From: Rhizoclosmatium globosum
Lineage: Eukaryota > Chytridiomycota > Chytridiomycetes > Chytridiales > Chytriomycetaceae
Reading direction: 5' to 3'
Assembly: GCA_002104985.1 (NCBI GenBank)
Contig: MCGO01000041.1
Location: 62,001 to 126,000 of the forward strand
Length of the DNA: 64,000 nt
This document shows positions 61,201-64,000 of the stretch, one piece after another. Positions within the stretch are counted from its first letter, which is position 1. Every line of letters starts with the position of its first letter. A program made the translations under genes and the position numbers. The notes below the pieces were generated by a model. It worked only from the letters and a program-made list of their open reading frames with translations. It did no database searches and was not told where the DNA came from.

Positions 61201-62375
61201 AAGCTAGAAGGAGATTTTAATCTCACCTTCTTCGGCAACATAACCAACTGCCTGCCGTTTTTCCATCTCTGAACGGACAAGTCGCTCCGGAACAGCTTTC
61301 CCAGCATTTGTTCCAGAATACTGCTCAAATTGATCATTAAGATCCTTGAGTTGAACGGGTTTCAAATCGTTTAAAGATGGAAGAATTGCTGGACCAAGCC
61401 ATCGGTAAAGTTCAAGAGCGAGGTTAGTTGCCTTAGAGTGCCATAAGGGTTAGACTACATATTTTTAAACTTAAGAATATCTACCTCTGTTCTCACAGTA
61501 CCATCCTTGTGGTCAAACAGCTTCGCAAGTTGTTTGAGGAGTGGTTTGACAGGTACAACCTTTGACCCAAAGTTTCTGATAGATGATGACGAATATGAAT
61601 TAAATCATTCTATGCAAAATACGCGATTACATACCGTAACATCTCTTTGAGCGCAGATACGCAAGCAGCCACATTCTTTGGAGTTTTATGGTCTAAGCCG
61701 GGAATCACGTCCTCCTAAGAACCAGTGAATCAGAATGACACATTTTCACGCATTTTAAAGTACTAACAAGGACCGCATCCGCCTTATTTTCGAGTTCAAC
61801 AAACATGAGAATAATATCGACACTCTTTTGACGAGTAGTGTTTTTGTGTGGGCAAGGCACTTTTCGACAATGAGAGGAATGAGAGTTGAGCGAGTTCTGA
61901 TTGGAATCGGATGGGTTAGTGAAAAGCTTGGGGATGGGTTGAGAGGGAGAGCAACGCCGTCGACCCACCAACCACCACCACTGAAGGCCACCAACTAAAC
62001 AAGCAACCAACTACTCGTCGCTAACCCAATCTAGTCCGTCCAACCAGCCCAGACATACCTCGTCACAACCGACACGGGTCCAAACTCAGCCAGGCTCAGC
62101 GTCGCCGCGAGTGCCGCCTCCATCGCCGCGGCATTTGAATCAACGACGCCCTTTTTGAGATAGTCGGCCCAGTCGCGGAACTCGCCCGTTTTGGACTCGT
62201 CGAGCACTTTGAACTTGGACGTCAACTCGTCGAATCCGGACACGCGCGCCTTCCAACTCTGTTTCAATTGGTTGCTTTAGTATTCGCTAAGTGCTATTAG
62301 TAGGAGTAGTAGGTGCCCTACCTTGTGTACGAGCCGCTCGGACAGGGGTAGGCTCGTAAAGTCTTCTTCTGCCAT
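55292..62375 (-). CDS. XMAP215/chTOG homologue with five TOG domains
   Basis: Microtubule polymerase and plus-end tracking protein (Stu2/Alp14 in other fungi). ATG at 62373-62375 starts MAEEDFTSLPLSERLVHK, the usual TOG1 opening. TOG2 has DKLPPKFYETLQAPKWSERK. TOG3 is spread over exons near 59.3-60.1 kb (KFSDANWK-like: LKEFSDANWKTRLAACHAF; FGIKGLDIKTLVEFVK). TOG4 has LARLNDSNRN-like residues (LKARLNDSNRNLGIMAVEIC). TOG5 has NDQCNGNLSEPVIALLFSTD and LQGLTLIDEAIQTADADMK. Linkers are Ala/Pro/Lys-rich. After TOG5 come a C-terminal helical domain (ARISAKEETKQGIADLYQFR) and a final short exon near 55.3-55.5 kb. There are about 14 short introns. Five TOGs is the animal-like number, against two in Stu2 and Alp14. 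Confidence 0.88.
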
Positions 62376-62439
62376 TCTGCAAAGCTTTTTGGATTGGAAA
62401 ACAATGTGTATGAGAGAAATAGAAAGTAAAAAGGGAGCT

Positions 62440-63391
62440 TTATCGAAAAGAAGAAGGCATCTCGGAACATGTGATTGTATCCAAACCTTTCAGTAGCTGT
62501 GAAAGGAGCGTCTGAGCCAACAAGCTCTCCACCGCACAAAACCGTATCACGACTCCCACCAACTCTTCTCCTCCTCCACTGACACCGAGGCACGGGCATA
62601 AATCTCTCCGAAATATTCTGGACAAACTCCAACTCAAATCCGTATCAACTTTCTGCTTAGCGCTAATACCAATCGAAATCGATTCAAACTGCGAAACCGC
62701 GTTATCAATTATCGTCTTCACTTTCGGACCCATGAGAATAAGGCTTCCAAAGCAGGTGTACCCAAAAGCATCTCTCTCCGCCTCTGCACCTTTCAATAAC
62801 CATGCATCCCGTAGAAGTTCTTTGTTACGTGTTTTCGATGCACACACGCATGGAACCAATAGAGCAACTCTGCTTTCGTATGATTTGAATTTGAATGATT
62901 CGTTCATATGGATTCTGCCAGATGAGAACCAATCCAGTAGAATCAGAGAGGCCTCCACTGGATTCAAGAGAATAGTTTGCGTGGATTCAAAGACCGAATC
63001 GGCGAAAGGAGTCACTTGCTCTGGAATAATTGAAAGCAGGGACGATGGATGGATGTGTGCTTGTACAATTGATCTTGTTGGCTTGGGATTCGATTCACTT
63101 TGTTTAAAGACCTTTGTTGACCCCTACTGCCGATGTTAGCTAACACACTTTTGTCTAAATAACAAACGAAAGTACCTGAGTGAGCAACGACAGTGATCCG
63201 CCTCCTTCAACAACAACCTGCAACTTGACTTCATCTCCCCCAACTAACCCCCCTCCATGGGACAGCATATACACATCGCGATGTTTGGATCGACTTGACG
63301 GTGACATGAGCCTCAGCGGATACGAGAACGACAGCTCTCTCAGTTGCTCACCACACACATTGATCCTTCCATCTCCACCACTCCTGTTCAT
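62440..63391 (-). CDS. ureD: urease accessory protein UreD
   Basis: UreD forms part of the UreDFG chaperone complex that loads nickel into urease. ATG 63389-63391 gives MNRSGGDGRINVCGEQLREL, then SYPLRLMSPSSRSKHRDVYM, LSHGGGLVGGDEVKLQVVVE and SLLTQ-GSTKVFK across an intron of about 58 bases, all UreD signatures. Later blocks are IHPSSLLSIIPEQVTPFADS and RDAWLLKGAEAERDAFGYTC, again as in the family. The C-terminal exon continues to the stop at 62440-62442. Other urease genes are not seen in the window; the neighbours are unrelated. Confidence 0.88.
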
Positions 63392-63424
63392 TTCTTTTTA
63401 TTTATTCCACACATATAAATCGGA

Positions 63425-64000
63425 TTACACTCCAACACGTTCCCTTACAACCTCCCAAAACTTTACACTCTCTTTCCGTGAACTCCCCTCCAACCCACCT
63501 TCCATCTCCCACTCCTCCTCCACCTCAACTTTATACTTGCGCCCTTTCGAACTCTTCTCCCGAAAATGCGATGCGTAATGCTGCATCATATTGTCCCTCC
63601 TCGCAAACCTGCGATTGCATGTAGAGAGCTTGCATAGGTACGGTTTGATGTTCCAGTGCGTACGCATGTGTCGGGAGAGGTGAGAAGAGGAGATGAGGAA
63701 GGTGTGGCATTTTTGGCATTGGAATTTTGCAATTTCGGGGACCTTTACGCGACGGGTTTGGCGCTTGTGGGGTTGAGATGGAGGTAGATGGGAAGGAGGA
63801 GGGGGTTGGGTTTCAGATTCAGATTCGGTGGCATCTGGGTCGTTTATGGGTGGTGGGAGGGGTGCGAGTTCGGAACTGAAGAGGAGGCTTGTGAAGGAAT
63901 CAAATTGCTCGGGGGTCATTTGGACTGGTTCTGGGAATGTCATTTGTGATATCCACGAATTGAAGAAGGTTTGAGGGATAGCAGAGTGGGTGGTAAGGGG
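63425..64000 (-). CDS. C2H2 zinc-finger protein (5' end off the window)
   Basis: The frame is open at the right edge of the window with no stop between there and MTFPEPVQMTPEQF, so the start may be outside; the ATG at 63941-63943 is an alternative. A Pro-rich linker precedes two fingers: FQCQKCHTFLISSSHLSRHM with H-x3-H and YLCKLSTCNRRFARRDNMMQ with HYASH. The C-terminus is basic and acidic in turn, ending WEVVRERVGV. Likely a nuclear regulator. It lies 34 bases upstream of ureD on the same strand, as a separate transcript. Confidence 0.75.
   Translation of the reverse strand, partial: PLTTHSAIPQTFFNSWISQMTFPEPVQMTPEQFDSFTSLLFSSELAPLPPPINDPDATESESETQPPPPSHLPPSQPHKRQTRRVKVPEIAKFQCQKCHTFLISSSHLSRHMRTHWNIKPYLCKLSTCNRRFARRDNMMQHYASHFREKSSKGRKYKVEVEEEWEMEGGLEGSSRKESVKFWEVVRERVGV

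Overview
The window is nuclear DNA of a zoosporic, chytrid-like fungus (inference). The coding genes are broken by many short GT-AG introns of about 38-60 bases, and fungal or eukaryotic markers are plain: Pkc1-type kinase, Elongator Elp4, Shq1, an XMAP215/chTOG homologue, a Ctk2-like cyclin and C2H2 factors. An STPGR (sperm-tail PG-rich repeat) protein and a Dpy-30-like protein point to a flagellated stage. A bacterial-looking UraA-type permease, an EXORDIUM-LRR secreted protein and a five-TOG microtubule protein fit an early-diverging fungus better than Dikarya. No tRNA, rRNA, CRISPR array or transposon was recognised.

Layout. 1-3.5 kb: SHQ1 (partial), a promethin/LDO-like protein and an unknown membrane protein. 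3.7-7.7 kb: a UraA-type permease convergent with a CTK2-like cyclin; an inverted partial copy of the cyclin gene's 3' end lies between them. 7.7-11 kb: two secreted proteins flanking a peroxiredoxin-like protein. 11.2-16.4 kb: a degenerate citrate synthase, a 7TM receptor and a bestrophin-like channel. 16.4-24 kb: a long non-coding stretch, a C2H2 factor, a pseudogene/intact pair of secreted genes, a short-chain dehydrogenase and a broken S28 peptidase. 24-33 kb: ELP4, a GH16-GT2 fusion and PKC. 33-39 kb: a coiled-coil protein, STPGR and Dpy-30 proteins and a tandem pair of small paralogues. 39-47 kb: aromatic amino acid decarboxylase, an F-box/repeat protein, an SH3 protein, a VOC protein and EXO-LRR. 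47-51.5 kb: a membrane protein, a SET methyltransferase and a C2H2 factor. 51.5-55.1 kb: three tandem members of an unrecognised repeat family. 55.3-64 kb: the XMAP215 homologue, UreD and a partial C2H2 factor.

Most genes look like independent housekeeping or accessory loci, not an operon-like system. The features that stand out are the GH16-GT2 fusion, the three-gene repeat family at 51.5-55.1 kb, first exons that hold only ATG, and a recurring pattern in which conserved reading frames are short by one base, usually in a short homopolymer. That pattern looks like uncorrected sequence deletions, so some genes that appear broken may be intact in the organism. All intron and start assignments were made by eye and are unverified.
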